From: a virus
Reading direction: 5' to 3' (one strand)
Length of the DNA stretch: 24,379 nucleotides
IMG/VR virus record: IMGVR_UViG_3300049893_000630
Coordinates: 1-24,379 of that record
A program made the translations under genes and the position numbers. Below are positions 24,158-24,379 of the stretch, in pieces. Each line of letters begins with the position of its first letter. The stretch's first letter is position 1. Under the pieces are notes generated by a model. It had not been told where the DNA came from. It saw only the letters and a program-made list of their open reading frames with translations, and made no database searches.

Positions 24158-24379
24158 TTATATACTCTCCATGGTAATAGTTTTATTTTGTAAACGTTCA
24201 AGAAATATAAAATATTCTTCTTTAGTTTTTTTACCTTTTCTACTGTTACAAGTAGCACAAGCTAAAGTTATATTTTCTTTTGTATGTGTTCCGTTTCTTG
24301 CTAAAGGTATTATATGTTCTATAGTAAGATTTTCCGTATTATTACAATATTCACATTTATTTTTATGTTTGAATAAATA
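24158..24379 (-). CDS. HNH endonuclease, C-terminal 73 residues (5' end beyond window)
   Basis: Open frame of 73 codons entering from the right edge and ending in TAA at 24160-24158, one base before the tube gene ATG. It shows a complete HNH core: CEYC (residues 9-12), the catalytic-type EHIIPLARNG (His22), the KEN (Asn36) that follows, and CATCNSRKG (41-49). The two CxxC pairs probably bind zinc. The DNA is very AT-rich and Lys/Asn-rich compared with the tube genes. A lone HNH gene wedged between structural genes usually means a free-standing homing endonuclease. A terminase-associated HNH is less likely here, far from packaging genes. The N-terminus and any DNA-binding modules are outside the window. 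Confidence 0.82.
   Translation of the reverse strand, partial: YLFKHKNKCEYCNNTENLTIEHIIPLARNGTHTKENITLACATCNSRKGKKTKEEYFIFLERLQNKTITMESI
24165..24170 (-). promoter_or_regulatory. Ribosome-binding site of tube gene 1 inside HNH gene
   Basis: GGAGAG, 8 bases before the tube ATG, forms part of the last codons (MES) of the HNH endonuclease. It fixes the tube start at 24156. Confidence 0.75.

Noticed and set aside
24157-24258. Longer start for tube copy 1 (MLLVTVEKV... at 24258)
   Set aside because: This extension overlaps the HNH gene in another frame, does not align with the other tube copies, and the GGAGAG site supports the ATG at 24156.
1-24379. Stop-codon recoding (no TGA used as a gene end; TAA almost everywhere, one TAG)
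   Set aside because: All genes read through in the standard code without internal stops, and TAA preference fits the AT-rich base composition.

Overview
The window is one uninterrupted, minus-strand-only morphogenesis operon of a contractile-tailed bacteriophage (a myovirus, or a myovirus-type prophage). It is AT-rich. Gaps between genes never exceed about 41 bases, many stop/start pairs overlap as TAATG, and most genes have clear AGGAG/GGAG/AAGG-type ribosome-binding sites. No host gene, tRNA, rRNA, integrase, CRISPR array, promoter or terminator is visible, so the host cannot be named. The all-structural content and long fibre and baseplate genes suggest a large lytic-type phage, but that is inference.

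In transcription order (right to left) the layout is as follows. The C-terminal part of an HNH endonuclease (24379-24158) runs off the right edge. Five tandem paralogous gp19-type tail tube genes follow (24156-21166). Next is a tail assembly chaperone gene with a -1 programmed frameshift site (21124-20211), then the tape measure (20207-17415). The hub and baseplate come next: a CIS-tube/Afp7-type protein, a small LysM/gp53-like protein, a gpD/gp27-type hub, a gpV/gp5-type OB-fold spike, an unrecognised 192-residue protein, a gp25/gpW wedge protein, a giant gpJ/gp6-type wedge protein of 1666 residues, and a gpI-type protein (17414-5973). The fibre region closes the window: a 663-residue fibre/adhesin, a free-standing NUMOD3 + PD-(D/E)XK endonuclease, a 642-residue fibre, a 63-residue small protein, and a fibre gene that runs off the left edge (5944-1).

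The genes would act together as follows. Tube subunits stack on the hub and spike around the tape measure with help from the chaperone pair. The gp25, gpJ and gpI products form the wedges. The fibre proteins hang on the gpI/gpJ periphery and bind the host.

The points of most interest are: (1) a slippery heptamer, 7-nt spacer and 10-bp stem that fuses the chaperone to a 62-residue extension hidden in what looks like a 155-base gap; (2) five tube paralogues in a row; (3) a gpJ protein enlarged by about 100-residue repeats, one of which sits inside another; (4) two endonuclease genes wedged between structural genes, each carrying the ribosome-binding site of the next gene in its own last codons; and (5) an endonuclease lying exactly at a module junction that is continuous inside the neighbouring fibre protein.
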